Of a stretch of 64,000 bases of DNA, positions 53,356 to 61,645 are shown piece after piece. Every line of letters begins with the position of its first letter. The stretch's first letter is position 1. The notes beneath the pieces were generated by a model. That model ran no database searches and was not told the origin of the DNA. It saw only the letters and a program-made list of their open reading frames with translations. Source of the stretch: DAOUBF01 sp034432795. Lineage in GTDB: Bacteria > Chloroflexota > Anaerolineae > DSLN01. The stretch lies in the NCBI GenBank assembly GCA_034432795.1, contig DAOUBF010000078.1, forward strand, positions 62,001 to 126,000, written 5' to 3'. Position numbers and translations under genes: made by a program.

Positions 53356-54156
53356 ATGTGGGACGAACGTAACGCAGCGGGAACCTGGGCGAGCGAAAGC
53401 CGGAGCACTCCATCAGGTCATATAACCACCCGAATCCTCAGCTTATTCGGACAACGCGCAAACAAGGAGGGACACATCATGAGGCGCTATCTCGCATTGG
53501 GGGCGATCTTGGTCCTGGCGCTGATCGCCTTTGAACTGTTCAACTTTGACACCACCCAATATGCCCTGGACAGCCTGTTGGGGGGGATTGATTTCATGGG
53601 GGTCGGCTGGGCCACCATCCTGGCCATCGCCTTCTGTGGCATTGATTTCGCTGGCCTGGCCCGCCTGTTCATGCCGGGGCGTGATGAGGGCGGCTCAGAG
53701 CCTAAAGAAGCCTGGTATCTCATGGGGGCCTGGTTTCTGGCCGCGGCCATGAACGCCGTGATGACCTGGTGGGCGGTCTCGCTCGCCGTGCTCCAGCATC
53801 CCCTGGGTAACGAGATCGTGGGGCGGGAGGAACTCATCCGCATCGTGCCGGTGTTTGTGGCCGTGCTGGTATGGCTGACACGCGTGCTGATCATCGCCGC
53901 GCTGACCATGGCGGGGGACCGGCTGCTCCGCCCGGCGGCGACCGTCCACGCCGCGCCGGGCAATGGCCGACTGGCCTCGCGGCCCACCCAGGGGGCGCAC
54001 GTGATCGGCGGTGAGCGCGAACCGGCCTATGCGATGGGCCGAAGCATGCCCTCTGGCCCACGCCCTGCGCCCAAGCCCTCGGCGGCCGCTGCCCAGAGCG
54101 CCCGCAGCACGATGATGGCCTCCGCTGTGTATGAGGGCGGTCAGTCGTTTGACTAA
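53356..54156 (+). CDS. Predicted SOS-regulated membrane protein, unknown
   Basis: A 266-residue protein with four hydrophobic segments (AILVLALIAFELFNF, WATILAIAFCGIDFAGLARL, AWYLMGAWFLAAAMNAVMTW, IVPVFVAVLVWLTRVLIIAA) and a Pro/Ala/Ser-rich cytoplasmic tail. Two in-frame starts, ATG 53356 and ATG 53479, each follow AAGGAGGG, so products of 266 and 225 residues are possible. The longer form has a soluble Ser/Arg-rich N-terminus. No family is recognised. The promoter carries a LexA box, which suggests induction by DNA damage. A lytic transglycosylase follows 15 bases downstream. Confidence 0.65.
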   Translation: MWDERNAAGTWASESRSTPSGHITTRILSLFGQRANKEGHIMRRYLALGAILVLALIAFELFNFDTTQYALDSLLGGIDFMGVGWATILAIAFCGIDFAGLARLFMPGRDEGGSEPKEAWYLMGAWFLAAAMNAVMTWWAVSLAVLQHPLGNEIVGREELIRIVPVFVAVLVWLTRVLIIAALTMAGDRLLRPAATVHAAPGNGRLASRPTQGAHVIGGEREPAYAMGRSMPSGPRPAPKPSAAAAQSARSTMMASAVYEGGQSFD

Positions 54157-54171
54157 GGCGGGGAGGCCACG

Positions 54172-54825
54172 GTGCTGCAACGGGCCATCATTCACTTGAT
54201 GCCACTGTGGGTGCTGGTGGTGGGGCCGCTGCTCTTGGGGCCGCTCTCCACACTGCCCAAAGCTCAGGCTGCGGGCAACGCGCCGGTGAGTTCGTTGCCC
54301 GCAGCCCCCACCCCAGGCACACCCACGCGCCACATCGCCCCCCTGTTTACGCCGGAAGTGCGCTATTGGGAGAGCCAGATCGTGGCCTGGGCAGAGGCTG
54401 CTGACCTGGACCCCGATCTGGTAGCGACGGTGATGCAGATTGAGTCGTGCGGCGACCCGGAGGCGGTCTCCTCCGCTGGGGCGCGGGGCCTGTTTCAGGT
54501 CATGCCCTTCCACTTCCAACCCGACGAGGCCATGCACGATCCGCAGACCAACGCGCTGCGCGGGCTGGGCTATCTGGCCCGTGCGCTCCAGTTGGCCCAG
54601 GGCGACGTGCGCCTGGCACTGGCCGGATACAATGGCGGCCACAGCGTGATCGGGCTGGACCCGGCCCAATGGCCCGCTGAGACGCAACGTTACGCCCAAT
54701 GGGGGAGCGGCATCTACGCCGACGCCAAAGCCGGGCTAAGCGAAAGCCCCACCCAGGCGGCCTGGCTGGCCGCAGGCGGCGCCAGCCTGTGCCGCCAGGC
54801 CCACACGCGGCTGGGGCTGCCTTGA
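54172..54825 (+). CDS. Exported lytic transglycosylase (SLT domain)
   Basis: A 217-residue protein with an N-terminal signal or anchor (PLWVLVVGPLLLGPLSTLPK), a Pro/Thr linker and an SLT-type goose-lysozyme-like domain (about 65-180). VATVMQIESCGDPEAVSSAG contains the catalytic glutamate E91; GLFQVMPFHF and LAGYNGG are also diagnostic. It cleaves peptidoglycan glycan strands outside the membrane. GTG 54172 follows GGGAGG 15 bases after the membrane protein gene, so it probably shares the LexA-controlled promoter. Confidence 0.88.
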   Translation: MLQRAIIHLMPLWVLVVGPLLLGPLSTLPKAQAAGNAPVSSLPAAPTPGTPTRHIAPLFTPEVRYWESQIVAWAEAADLDPDLVATVMQIESCGDPEAVSSAGARGLFQVMPFHFQPDEAMHDPQTNALRGLGYLARALQLAQGDVRLALAGYNGGHSVIGLDPAQWPAETQRYAQWGSGIYADAKAGLSESPTQAAWLAAGGASLCRQAHTRLGLP

Positions 54826-54863
54826 CATTTGACGTTCCGCGGCGGTGATGGGACAATACATGC

Positions 54864-56231
54864 ATGGCGCTCGCGCTCCATCGCGTGCTCAGAAGCGGTC
54901 TTATCATCGCCCTGCTGGTGCTGGCTCTGGCCGGTTGTCGCCCCGCAGCGCCACCGGCCACGCCCACTCCACCCCCAGGCGGCAGTGCGCCTCAGCCGCC
55001 GTCGCCCCCAGCCACCCTGCCGCCTCCTACGCCGCTCAGGGCCACGCCCGCGCTCTCAGAGGCGCTCACGCCGACACGCCCATCCACCGCCACGCCCACC
55101 CCAACACACACATCCGCTCCGCCGGCCTGGACGCCCACGCCGACGCCAGACCTCAGTCTGCTTCAGCGTCGCCCCTACCTCATGAGCCTGACCGAAACTG
55201 CGCTCGTGATCGGCTGGACAACCGGCTCGGATGTGCCGGGCGAAGTTCGCATCGGTGAAAAGGTGTACCCGGCGACGCGCCACGGCCTCCCCAACGGCGC
55301 CTGGCAGCACGAAGCCTCCATCGGCGGCCTCCAACCCGGCACGGCCTACAGCTACACGGTCACGGTCTCCGGGCGGCCCGCCTACACCGCCAGCTTCCGC
55401 ACCGCACCCACCCGTGGGCCGGTGACCTTTGTGGCGTTTGGCGACGCTGGCTCAGGCAGCGCCAGCCAGCAGGCTGTGCGCGACCGGCTGGCTCAAACGC
55501 CCTTTGATCTGGCCCTGATCGCTGGCGACATCGTGTATGATCGCGGCACGTATGCCGAGTTTGAGGCCCGCTATTTCGCGGTCTATGCCGCTCTGATCGA
55601 TCATCTGCCTTTCTATACCGCACCCGGCAACCATGATTATGCCACCGATCACGCCGCGCCCTATCTGGCCCTCTTCTACCTGCCCCGCCAGGCGTGGCGC
55701 GAACCCGACCAGGAGCGCTATTACAGCTTTGACTATGGCGATGCGCATTTCGTGGCACTGGATACGAACGCGCCGTTGGCGTATATCGGGGACTCGGTCA
55801 CAGACGACATGGCGGACTGGCTGGCCGCCGATTTGCGCCAGACTACCAAGCCCTGGAAGGTGGTCTTCCTGCACCATCCGCCCTATTCCTCTGGGCCACA
55901 CGGCTCGCAGGCCCACGTCCGCGACAAACTGGTGCCGCTGTTTGAGCAGGGGGGCGTGAACCTGGTGATCGCAGGCCACGATCACGATTACGAGCGCACC
56001 CTTCCCATCCGGGGCGACCGGCCGGCGTCATTCGCCGAGGGGGGCATCGTCTATCTTGTCACCGGCGGCGGGGGCGCGACCCTGTATCCGGTGGGGGCAA
56101 ACTGGTTCACGGCCTTCAGCCGCGCCGTGCATCACTTCACCCGCGTAACGCTGAGCGGCTGCCAGGCACAGATTGAGGCGATAGACTCTACCGGCGCAGT
56201 CTTTGATAACGCCACGCTCCAGCGCTGCTAG
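54864..56231 (+). CDS. Lipoprotein purple-acid-phosphatase-like metallophosphoesterase
   Basis: A 455-residue exported lipoprotein (LVLALAGCRP lipobox) with a long Pro/Thr linker (about 25-98). A fibronectin-like domain follows (about 100-185, GLQPGTAYSYTVTV), then the phosphoesterase (about 190-430). Metal ligands are visible in FGDAGSG, AGDIVYD, GNHDY, LHHPPY and AGHDHDYER, the five-motif pattern of purple acid phosphatases. It is likely to release phosphate outside the cell. ATG 54864 has no strong ribosome-binding site. It begins 38 bases after the transglycosylase gene and could belong to that operon. Confidence 0.88.
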   Translation: MALALHRVLRSGLIIALLVLALAGCRPAAPPATPTPPPGGSAPQPPSPPATLPPPTPLRATPALSEALTPTRPSTATPTPTHTSAPPAWTPTPTPDLSLLQRRPYLMSLTETALVIGWTTGSDVPGEVRIGEKVYPATRHGLPNGAWQHEASIGGLQPGTAYSYTVTVSGRPAYTASFRTAPTRGPVTFVAFGDAGSGSASQQAVRDRLAQTPFDLALIAGDIVYDRGTYAEFEARYFAVYAALIDHLPFYTAPGNHDYATDHAAPYLALFYLPRQAWREPDQERYYSFDYGDAHFVALDTNAPLAYIGDSVTDDMADWLAADLRQTTKPWKVVFLHHPPYSSGPHGSQAHVRDKLVPLFEQGGVNLVIAGHDHDYERTLPIRGDRPASFAEGGIVYLVTGGGGATLYPVGANWFTAFSRAVHHFTRVTLSGCQAQIEAIDSTGAVFDNATLQRC

Positions 56232-56256
56232 ACCGGAGTTCGGACGCGCTTTGACG

Positions 56257-56285
56257 TTGTGCTCTCTCCCAGCTCGTGGTAAAAT
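56257..56285 (+). promoter_or_regulatory. Promoter of the Cps polysaccharide operon
   Basis: TTGTGC, 17 bases and TAAAAT. CAGGAGG follows before ATG 56310. Confidence 0.55.
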
Positions 56286-56309
56286 AGCTCTCCGTATCAG
56301 GAGGCTACC

Positions 56310-57011
56310 ATGTCCTTACGGGATACCCTGCGCATCTTGCGACAGCGGGGCTGGATCGCCTTGTTGATCGCCATCCTGACCGCTGCTGCCGCCTTCGGCT
56401 TCAGCGAGATGCAAACACCCGTGTATAAGTCCACCATCCTGCTCAGCATCAACACCCGTCCTGACTGGGGCACATCGCAGGCAGCGAAGGCGCTGTTGCG
56501 CAATTACGCCGCCAATATGTATAGCCTGCCCTGGGCGCAACAGGTGATCGATCGCCTTCAGCTTGACGTCACCCCAGAGGACCTGAAGTCGCGGGTGACG
56601 ATTGACCCCGATGAGACGCGCTTTACCTTGCAGATTGAAGTCAAGGATTACAGCCCGGAACTGGCCGACCGTATCGCCGAGACCTGGGCGCAACTGACGG
56701 TGGAGTGGCGCCGCGCCGAGAATCAGAAGTTGCTGGAGAAGCGGGACTGGGTGGACGCCAACATCATTGAGCCGCCCAAGGCCACCCTGTATAGCCCGCA
56801 GACCAAGATCAACACACTGGCCGGCCTCATCCTGGGCGCGCTTGTCGGCGTCCTGGTCGTTTTCGGGCTGGAATGGATTGAGAGCGGTATCGTGCGCACC
56901 CCAGAGGACATGGAGCGCTTCGCCGGCCTGACGGTGCTGGGGGCTATCCCCACCGTCACAGTGGACGGCACCGGGCGGGCCACCCAGCGCACGAGAACGA
57001 GACCACAATGA
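56310..57011 (+). CDS. Wzz/CpsC-type polysaccharide co-polymerase
   Basis: A 233-residue membrane protein with two helices: one near the N-terminus (ALLIAILTAAAAFGF) and one near residue 170 (LAGLILGALVGVLVVFGLEW). The Wzz domain lies between (QTPVYKSTILLSI). The C-terminus is short and cytoplasmic. It acts with CpsD in controlling capsule or exopolysaccharide chain length. The CpsD start overlaps its stop by 4 bases. Confidence 0.88.
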   Translation: MSLRDTLRILRQRGWIALLIAILTAAAAFGFSEMQTPVYKSTILLSINTRPDWGTSQAAKALLRNYAANMYSLPWAQQVIDRLQLDVTPEDLKSRVTIDPDETRFTLQIEVKDYSPELADRIAETWAQLTVEWRRAENQKLLEKRDWVDANIIEPPKATLYSPQTKINTLAGLILGALVGVLVVFGLEWIESGIVRTPEDMERFAGLTVLGAIPTVTVDGTGRATQRTRTRPQ

Positions 57012-57676
57012 CCCCGACCAAAGACGGCCTGATCACGCTCACCGACCCGCGCTCGCCGGTCGCCGAGGCCTACCGGACGTTGCGCACCAACCTGTACTTC
57101 TCCAGCCTGGACCGGCCCATCCGCACGCTGGTGGTCACGTCGGCGGCGCCGGAGGAGGGCAAGAGCACCACGCTGGCGAACCTGGCCGTGACTATCGCTC
57201 AGGGCGGGCGGCGCACCATCCTGGCCGACTGCGACCTGCGCCGCCCCTCGCTCCACGAGATCTTTGGCGTCTCCAACGCCCAGGGCCTGACCACGATGAT
57301 GGTGGAGGCCGGCGCCCTGGCCCAGCCACCGCTGGTGGCCACCGGCGTGGACAACCTGTGGCTGTTGCCCAGCGGGCCGCTCCCTCCCAACCCCGCCGAA
57401 CTGCTCGGCTCCAATCGCATGGACGAGGTCATCGCCGCGCTCAAGGAGCAGGCCGAGATGGTCCTGTTTGATGCCCCGCCGGTCATTGCTGTGACCGATG
57501 CGGCGGTGCTGGCCTCCAAGGTGGACGCCGTGCTCCTGGTGGTCAGCGCCGGACGCACCCGCCGCGAGCATGTGCAGCGTGCCCGCGCCCTGCTGGACCG
57601 GGCCGGTATCCGCCTGATCGGCGCCGTCCTCAACAACGCACCTCTGGACAGCGCACTGGGAGGCTATTACCGATGA
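57008..57676 (+). CDS. CpsD/CapB-type tyrosine kinase (BY-kinase)
   Basis: A 222-residue cytoplasmic BY-kinase. VTSAAPEEGKSTTLANLAV is Walker A, ILADCDLRRPSLH is Walker A' and VLFDAPPVI is Walker B. The C-terminal tyrosine cluster is reduced to GGYYR, so autophosphorylation would rest on only two tyrosines. It is activated by the CpsC partner encoded immediately upstream. The 4-base overlaps on both sides (with cpsC and rmlA) imply coupled translation. Confidence 0.9.
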   Translation: MTPTKDGLITLTDPRSPVAEAYRTLRTNLYFSSLDRPIRTLVVTSAAPEEGKSTTLANLAVTIAQGGRRTILADCDLRRPSLHEIFGVSNAQGLTTMMVEAGALAQPPLVATGVDNLWLLPSGPLPPNPAELLGSNRMDEVIAALKEQAEMVLFDAPPVIAVTDAAVLASKVDAVLLVVSAGRTRREHVQRARALLDRAGIRLIGAVLNNAPLDSALGGYYR

Positions 57677-58737
57677 AGGGGCTTGTCCTCAGCGGTGGCA
57701 AGGGCACCCGCTTGCAGCCCCTGACCTACACCAGCGCCAAACAACTCATCCCTGTCGCCAACCGCCCGGTCCTGTTCCGCGTCCTGGACACCCTGGTGGA
57801 GGCCGGGATCACAGATATCGGCATCGTCACCGGCGACACCGCGCCAGAGATCAAGGCCGCCGTCGGCGACGGCTCGCGCTGGGGCGCGAAGATCACCTAT
57901 ATCCAGCAGCCCGCACCGCTGGGCCTGGCCCACGCCGTCAAAATCTCACAGGACTACCTGGGCGAGGAGCGCTTCATTATGTTCCTGGGCGATAATGTCA
58001 TCCAGGGCGGGATCGCGCCGCTCCTGCGCGAGTTCGCCACCAGTGACTACAACGCTCAGATTGTGCTCACGCGCGTGCCCGAACCCCAACACTACGGCGT
58101 GGCCGTGCTGGAGAACGGTCGCGTTGTCCGGCTGATTGAAAAGCCGCAAACGCCGCCCTCCGACCTGGCGTTGGTGGGCATCTACATGTTTGACCACCAT
58201 ATCTTTGAGGCGGTCAATGCCATCCGGCCCTCGCGCCGGGGCGAATTGGAGATCACCGACGCCATTCAATACCTGATTGATAAAGGCTATCGGGTGCACC
58301 CCTACATCCACGAGGGCTGGTGGATTGACACCGGCAAGCCCGGCGACATGATTGAGGCCAATAGCAAGGTGCTGGACGAACTGGAGCCGAGGATTGAGGG
58401 CTACGTAGATAAGGACTCGCAGCTTGAGGGCAAGGTCACGGTGGAGAAGGGGGCCGAGATCATCAACAGCCGGGTGCGCGGCCCGGCCATCATCGGCGAG
58501 GACACGCGCATCGTCAACTCATATATTGGCCCCTTTACCTCCATTTACCATCACTGCCTGATCCAGGACAGCGAGATTGAGCACTCCATTGTCCTGGAGC
58601 ACAGCCAGATCATTGACATCCCGCACCGCATTGAGGACAGCCTGATCGGTCGCCATGTCGTCCTCAGGCGTTCCCCGATCAAGCCGAAAGCCTACAAGTT
58701 TACGCTGGGCGACCATAGCCAGGTGGGGATTCTGTAA
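57673..58737 (+). CDS. rmlA: Glucose-1-phosphate thymidylyltransferase, long form
   Basis: A 354-residue nucleotidyltransferase. GLVLSGGKGTRLQPLTY is the pyrophosphorylase signature, KQLIPVANRPV and MFLGDNVIQGG follow, and WWIDTGKPGDM is conserved. The C-terminal about 110 residues form a left-handed beta-helix-like domain. That long form is typical of the Gram-positive and archaeal RmlA/RfbA branch rather than the 290-residue enzymes. It makes dTDP-glucose for surface polysaccharide. Other rml genes are not in the window. Confidence 0.88.
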   Translation: MKGLVLSGGKGTRLQPLTYTSAKQLIPVANRPVLFRVLDTLVEAGITDIGIVTGDTAPEIKAAVGDGSRWGAKITYIQQPAPLGLAHAVKISQDYLGEERFIMFLGDNVIQGGIAPLLREFATSDYNAQIVLTRVPEPQHYGVAVLENGRVVRLIEKPQTPPSDLALVGIYMFDHHIFEAVNAIRPSRRGELEITDAIQYLIDKGYRVHPYIHEGWWIDTGKPGDMIEANSKVLDELEPRIEGYVDKDSQLEGKVTVEKGAEIINSRVRGPAIIGEDTRIVNSYIGPFTSIYHHCLIQDSEIEHSIVLEHSQIIDIPHRIEDSLIGRHVVLRRSPIKPKAYKFTLGDHSQVGIL

Positions 58738-59316
58738 CAGCCGGGGCGCGAACATCCCCGTCATTTGCCGGTAGGCTTCATACTCCTGACCGAACAGGCG
58801 CACCAGCCGCGCCTCCTCGCGCCGCGCCCGTCCCGGCGTGGTCAGCCAGAGGCCCAGGGGCACCAGCAAGACCGCGTTCTGGATCACGAGCAGCGCGCCG
58901 ATGTCGCAGAGCAACAGGGCCACGTACATAGGGTGGCGCACCCAGGCGTATGGGCCGGTGCGCACCAGATGGCGTCCCTGCCGCCCCTCCAGGCCATCCA
59001 TCCAGAATGGCCCCAGGGCGCGATGCGCCCACAGGAACAGCGCAGACCCCGCCAGAAGCACAGCCGCGCCCAGGGCACGCCATAGGTCGGCCCAAGGGAA
59101 CGCCAGGAGCAGCGCGTCGGGCAACGAGACGGGGTTGATCGCGTAGAGGGTCGTCAGGAGGACTTCAAAATAGGCCGAGAGTTTGGGCAGGCTCTCAGAG
59201 GAGGCGGGTTGTGCGGGCGGGCAGGCCGCATGGCGCTTCGCCAGGCGCAAGGCAACGGCGCGCGTCACACCCAGGACGGCCAGGTGAATCGCCAGCACCA
59301 GCCGGACCCACATCAT
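58519..59316 (-). CDS. Isoprenylcysteine-methyltransferase-like membrane protein with antisense C-terminal extension
   Basis: A 265-residue frame. The family part (1 to about 195) has several membrane helices and the SAM-binding-type motif LVRTGPYAWVRHPMYVALLL, then FGQEYEAYRQMTGMFAPRL, as in ICMT/PEMT proteins. Beyond residue about 195 no stop occurs until 58519, so about 70 residues are read from the strand opposite the end of rmlA (219 bases of overlap). That tail has no family resemblance. ATG 59316 or 59313 is the start after GAGGGGAAAG. The methyl acceptor is unknown. Confidence 0.75.
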   Translation of the reverse strand: MMWVRLVLAIHLAVLGVTRAVALRLAKRHAACPPAQPASSESLPKLSAYFEVLLTTLYAINPVSLPDALLLAFPWADLWRALGAAVLLAGSALFLWAHRALGPFWMDGLEGRQGRHLVRTGPYAWVRHPMYVALLLCDIGALLVIQNAVLLVPLGLWLTTPGRARREEARLVRLFGQEYEAYRQMTGMFAPRLLQNPHLAMVAQRKLVGFRLDRGTPEDDMATDQAVLNAVRDVNDLAVLQDNGVLNLAVLDQAVMVNGGKGANI

Positions 59317-59375
59317 GCTGCTTTCCCCTCTCCATCAACCCGACGCTCTCGGCGCAGCCTTTGTTCCAGGTAGAG

Positions 59376-59388
59376 ACGCAGCGACGCT
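59376..59388. repeat. Short GCAGCG-A-CGCTGC palindrome
   Basis: A perfect 6-bp inverted repeat with a one-base centre, in the divergent gap between the methyltransferase-like gene and the upstream frame of the cytochrome gene. It may be a fragment of a palindromic repeat family. Confidence 0.4.
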
Positions 59389-59431
59389 GCACCCCTATAG
59401 CTACTCTACTGCGGGCTGAGGAGGTGAGACA

Positions 59432-59539
59432 ATGGTATTTTGGTCAGGTTCTGCTACAATGAGACGGGCATTATCCACTTCACGGGGTATAGAGAGGCAG
59501 AGATTACCACATCACGTCGTCGGCGCAGGCCGGGCATAG
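59432..59539 (+). CDS. Possible 35-residue upstream peptide of the cytochrome c gene
   Basis: GAGGAGGTGAG stands 4-8 bases before ATG 59432, the best ribosome-binding site in this area. The frame runs 35 codons to TAG at 59537. The cytochrome gene has no such site and begins 8 bases after this stop, so termination-reinitiation coupling is possible. The peptide is rich in Arg and Ser with no known family. Confidence 0.4.
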   Translation: MVFWSGSATMRRALSTSRGIERQRLPHHVVGAGRA

Positions 59540-59547
59540 CGCAACAG

Positions 59548-60528
59548 ATGGCAAACTGCCTGGGGCGGCTGGTGGCCTACCTGCTCGTTTTGCTGATCAT
59601 CGCTGCCTTCGCCCTCCTGATCACCATCCAGGTGCGTTCCAACCCCAGCGACAGCAGGCCCGCGCCCGAACTGGCCGCGTCCAACAACGCCCAGGTGCTC
59701 AGCCGGGGTGAGTACCTGGTTAAATCGGTCGCCCAGTGCTGGCGCTGTCACAGTGCGCCGGAGGCAGGCGAGCCGAACGAGAACGCGCCGCTCTCCGGCG
59801 GTCGCGCCCTGGCCCTGAGCGGCCTGGGGCCGGGGTTCGGCCTTCTCCCCCTGGGGCTGGGGACGTATTACGCCGCCAACATCACCCCCGATCCTGATAC
59901 CGGTATCGGCCGCTGGACCGATGGCCAGATCGTCCGCGCCCTGCGGGAGGGGGTCAGCCGCGATGGGCACATGCTCTTCCCTATCATGCCCTATCAGGAC
60001 CTGCATGGCCTGTCGGATGAGGACGCGCTGGCGATTGTGGCCTATCTGCGCAGCCGTCCCCCCGTGCGCAATAGCGTCCCACCGCGCCAGCTCTCGCTGG
60101 CGGCCCGCGGGCTGATCGCCTTTGAGGTCATCCGACCGGCTGCGCCGATCAGCGGCACAATTGCCCCGCCACCCGGCCCAACGGTGGAATACGGCAGCTA
60201 CCTGGCCAATCACGTGGCCCTGTGCAGCGCCTGCCACACCCCCCGCGACCCCCAGACCTGGCAGCCCCTCTGGGAGCAGCCGTTCACCGGCAGCCTGTTC
60301 CCCATCCCTGTGCCCGGCGGCGGGCCATCGCGCTACGCGCCGAATATCACGGCCGACCCTGAGCAGGGGATCGGCGCCTGGAGCGAAGAGGACTTCCTGC
60401 GGGCGTTGCGTGAAGGGGTGGCGCCGCAGGGCCGCCTGTTGGATCCGGCCATGCCCCGCTACGCGCAGATGAACGCGGATGACCTGCGGGCCATTTACCT
60501 CTATTTGCGCAGCCTGCCCGCCCGCTAA
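59548..60528 (+). CDS. Membrane-anchored dihaem cytochrome c
   Basis: A 326-residue protein with one N-terminal membrane helix (LVAYLLVLLIIAAFALLITI) and two cytochrome c domains. The haem sites are CWRCH (64-68) and CSACH; likely distal methionines are in MLFPIMPYQ and LLDPAMPRY. This is the mono/dihaem cytochrome group often found with membrane-bound alcohol or aldehyde dehydrogenases, none of which is nearby. The family N-terminus fits ATG 59548; an in-frame TTG at 59440 is less likely. Confidence 0.85.
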   Translation: MANCLGRLVAYLLVLLIIAAFALLITIQVRSNPSDSRPAPELAASNNAQVLSRGEYLVKSVAQCWRCHSAPEAGEPNENAPLSGGRALALSGLGPGFGLLPLGLGTYYAANITPDPDTGIGRWTDGQIVRALREGVSRDGHMLFPIMPYQDLHGLSDEDALAIVAYLRSRPPVRNSVPPRQLSLAARGLIAFEVIRPAAPISGTIAPPPGPTVEYGSYLANHVALCSACHTPRDPQTWQPLWEQPFTGSLFPIPVPGGGPSRYAPNITADPEQGIGAWSEEDFLRALREGVAPQGRLLDPAMPRYAQMNADDLRAIYLYLRSLPAR

Positions 60529-60575
60529 ACTCGCGGTGCCCCCACCCAGAAGGAGGTGCGCGGGCGCGTTGTAAG

Positions 60576-60604
60576 TTGACAGTCCATAGCGTCTGCAATA
60601 TACT
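60576..60604 (+). promoter_or_regulatory. Promoter of the amino-acid ABC transporter operon
   Basis: TTGACA, 17 bases and TATACT. The leader to ATG 60743 is about 130 bases; no riboswitch is recognised in it. Confidence 0.75.
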
Positions 60605-60742
60605 CCCCTTCAGGACGCCTGGGGGCCGCTCCAGCTTCGGCTATAACTGTCCAGGGAGGAGGCGGTTTCTGCGCGCTCTTATCCCAATGGCGCCAGCGTT
60701 CACGAACTTAATCCATAAACATAAGGGAAAAGGAGGAGAATC

Positions 60743-61573
60743 ATGAAACACATATCTATCTTCATCTGGCTCACCATCTTGGCCCTGGTGGTGAGCGCCT
60801 GTGGGCCGACGGCGGCGCCGGCCCCGACCCAGCCCGCAGCCACAGCGCCGCCGGCCGGTCTCCCCGATCTCCAGGGCCGCGAATTGCGCGTCGGCACCGA
60901 CCCCACCTATCCGCCCTTTGAAACGGTGGACCAGAACCAGAACCTGCAGGGCTTTGACATTGACCTGTTCAACGAGATCTGTAAGCGGGTCAACTGCAAG
61001 CCCAACTACAAGGTCAGTGGCTTTGACGCCATCTTCATCGGCCTGCAGCAGGGCGATCTGGACATCGGCCTGTCGGGCATCACCATCACCGACGAGCGCA
61101 AGAAGACCATGGACTTCAGCGACGGCTACCTGCAATATGGGCAGGTGGTCCTGGTGCGCGCCGACGAGACGCGCATCACAGGCAAGAGCGACCTGGAGTC
61201 CAAGCAGTATATAGTCGGTGTGCAGCTCGGCACAACCAACGAGGCGACTGCCCGCGAGATCGTGAAAGATGACACCAAGATCAAAACCTTTGACACCTTT
61301 GACCTGGCCGTCCAGGCGCTGATCAACAAGGATGTGGATGCGGTGGTCATTGACAGCCTGGCGGCCTATGGCTACATGGACACCAACCCCGGCAAGATGA
61401 AGATCGCCGGTGAGCCGTTCACCAGCGAATGGCTGGGCATCGCGGTGCGCAAGGGCCAGGAGGATGTGGTTAAGGCGATCAATGCGGCGCTGGCGGCGAT
61501 CAAGGCCGATGGCACCATGAAGAAGTTCTGCGAAAAGTGGTGGACGAAGCCGGAGACGCGCCCATCTTGCTAG
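60743..61573 (+). CDS. Polar amino-acid ABC transporter substrate-binding lipoprotein
   Basis: A 276-residue family 3 solute-binding protein. The lipobox is LVVSACGP, followed by a short Pro/Ala linker. ELRVGTDPTYPPFETVD and GFDIDLFNEICKRV form the first lobe, and DIGLSGITITDERKKTMDFS is diagnostic of amino-acid binding proteins. ATG 60743 follows AAGGAGGAG. The permease follows 72 bases downstream; the ATPase gene is not in the window. Confidence 0.92.
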   Translation: MKHISIFIWLTILALVVSACGPTAAPAPTQPAATAPPAGLPDLQGRELRVGTDPTYPPFETVDQNQNLQGFDIDLFNEICKRVNCKPNYKVSGFDAIFIGLQQGDLDIGLSGITITDERKKTMDFSDGYLQYGQVVLVRADETRITGKSDLESKQYIVGVQLGTTNEATAREIVKDDTKIKTFDTFDLAVQALINKDVDAVVIDSLAAYGYMDTNPGKMKIAGEPFTSEWLGIAVRKGQEDVVKAINAALAAIKADGTMKKFCEKWWTKPETRPSC

Positions 61574-61645
61574 GCCACCGGATAGCTTGAGAGGGATGGC
61601 GGCAGACGGCAGGGCTGGCCCGCCGTCTGCCGCCCCCCAGCGGGG

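Noticed and set aside
60604..60742. Riboswitch in the amino-acid transporter leader
   Set aside because: About 130 bases were inspected and no recognisable lysine, glycine or glutamine aptamer core or terminator was seen.
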